Positions 63,986 through 64,000 of a stretch of DNA of 64,000 nucleotides are shown here, one piece after another. The DNA comes from Arion vulgaris (taxonomy: Eukaryota; Mollusca; Gastropoda; Stylommatophora; Arionidae): positions 22,706,733 through 22,770,732 of the forward strand of contig CM036764.1 of NCBI GenBank assembly GCA_020796225.1, in the 5' to 3' direction. Within the stretch, counting starts at the first letter, position 1. Each line of letters opens with the position of its first letter. The notes beneath the pieces were generated by a model. It made no database searches, had not been told where the DNA came from, and was given only the letters and a program-made list of their open reading frames with translations. Position numbers and translations under genes: made by a program.

Positions 63986-64000
63986 ATTGCCGTGTACGAC

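Overview
This window is animal nuclear DNA, AT-rich and intron-bearing, with no sign of bacterial or organellar gene organisation. The repeat repertoire (many tRNA-headed SINEs, RNase H-bearing and other LINEs, hAT elements, abundant minisatellites) suggests a lophotrochozoan, perhaps a mollusc, but this is inference; the host gene only proves a metazoan. All coordinates were read by eye from the sequence, and repeat edges without a target-site duplication (TSD) are approximate.

One host gene is securely identified: a class III E2 ubiquitin-conjugating enzyme of the UBE2E family on the plus strand. Its five coding exons lie at 34073-34284, 39131-39181, 39945-40077, 42621-42725 and 43568-43708. 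All junctions are GT-AG, the frame stays open, and the predicted protein is 213 residues with catalytic Cys151. Its introns are packed with minisatellites and SINE or LINE debris. A candidate polyadenylation signal lies at 45073.

The rest is mobile and repetitive DNA. From 0 to 27 kb there is a fossil hAT transposon (1285-2537), a hAT MITE (17100-17480), several decayed LINE fragments and dense clusters of short retroelements. From 27 to 34 kb the sequence is comparatively repeat-poor and probably holds the E2 promoter and 5' UTR exon, followed by a 1.1-kb 59-bp array. From 44 to 55 kb there are more SINEs, arrays and a telomere-like tract. From 55 to 64 kb there is a 1.4-kb 61-bp array, nested retroelements and an RNase H-type LINE pseudogene.

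The retroelements form a related system. Families called here A and B (about 250-260 bp, tail (GAA)n), C (1.06-1.5 kb, tail (GA)n) and two LINEs (LINE-L, LINE-N) have related 3' ends and 8-14 bp TSDs, which suggests shared retrotransposition machinery. The best candidate for something undescribed is family C: in both copies with an intact 5' end, the first base after the TSD starts a sequence that folds as an HDV-like self-cleaving ribozyme. It has a 7-bp P1 with a G.U pair at the cleavage site, a conserved GCTAAG catalytic strand, a P2 that pairs differently in each copy, and a J1/2 hairpin with compensatory changes. A second unusual pattern is that several minisatellites begin at the 5' head of a SINE.
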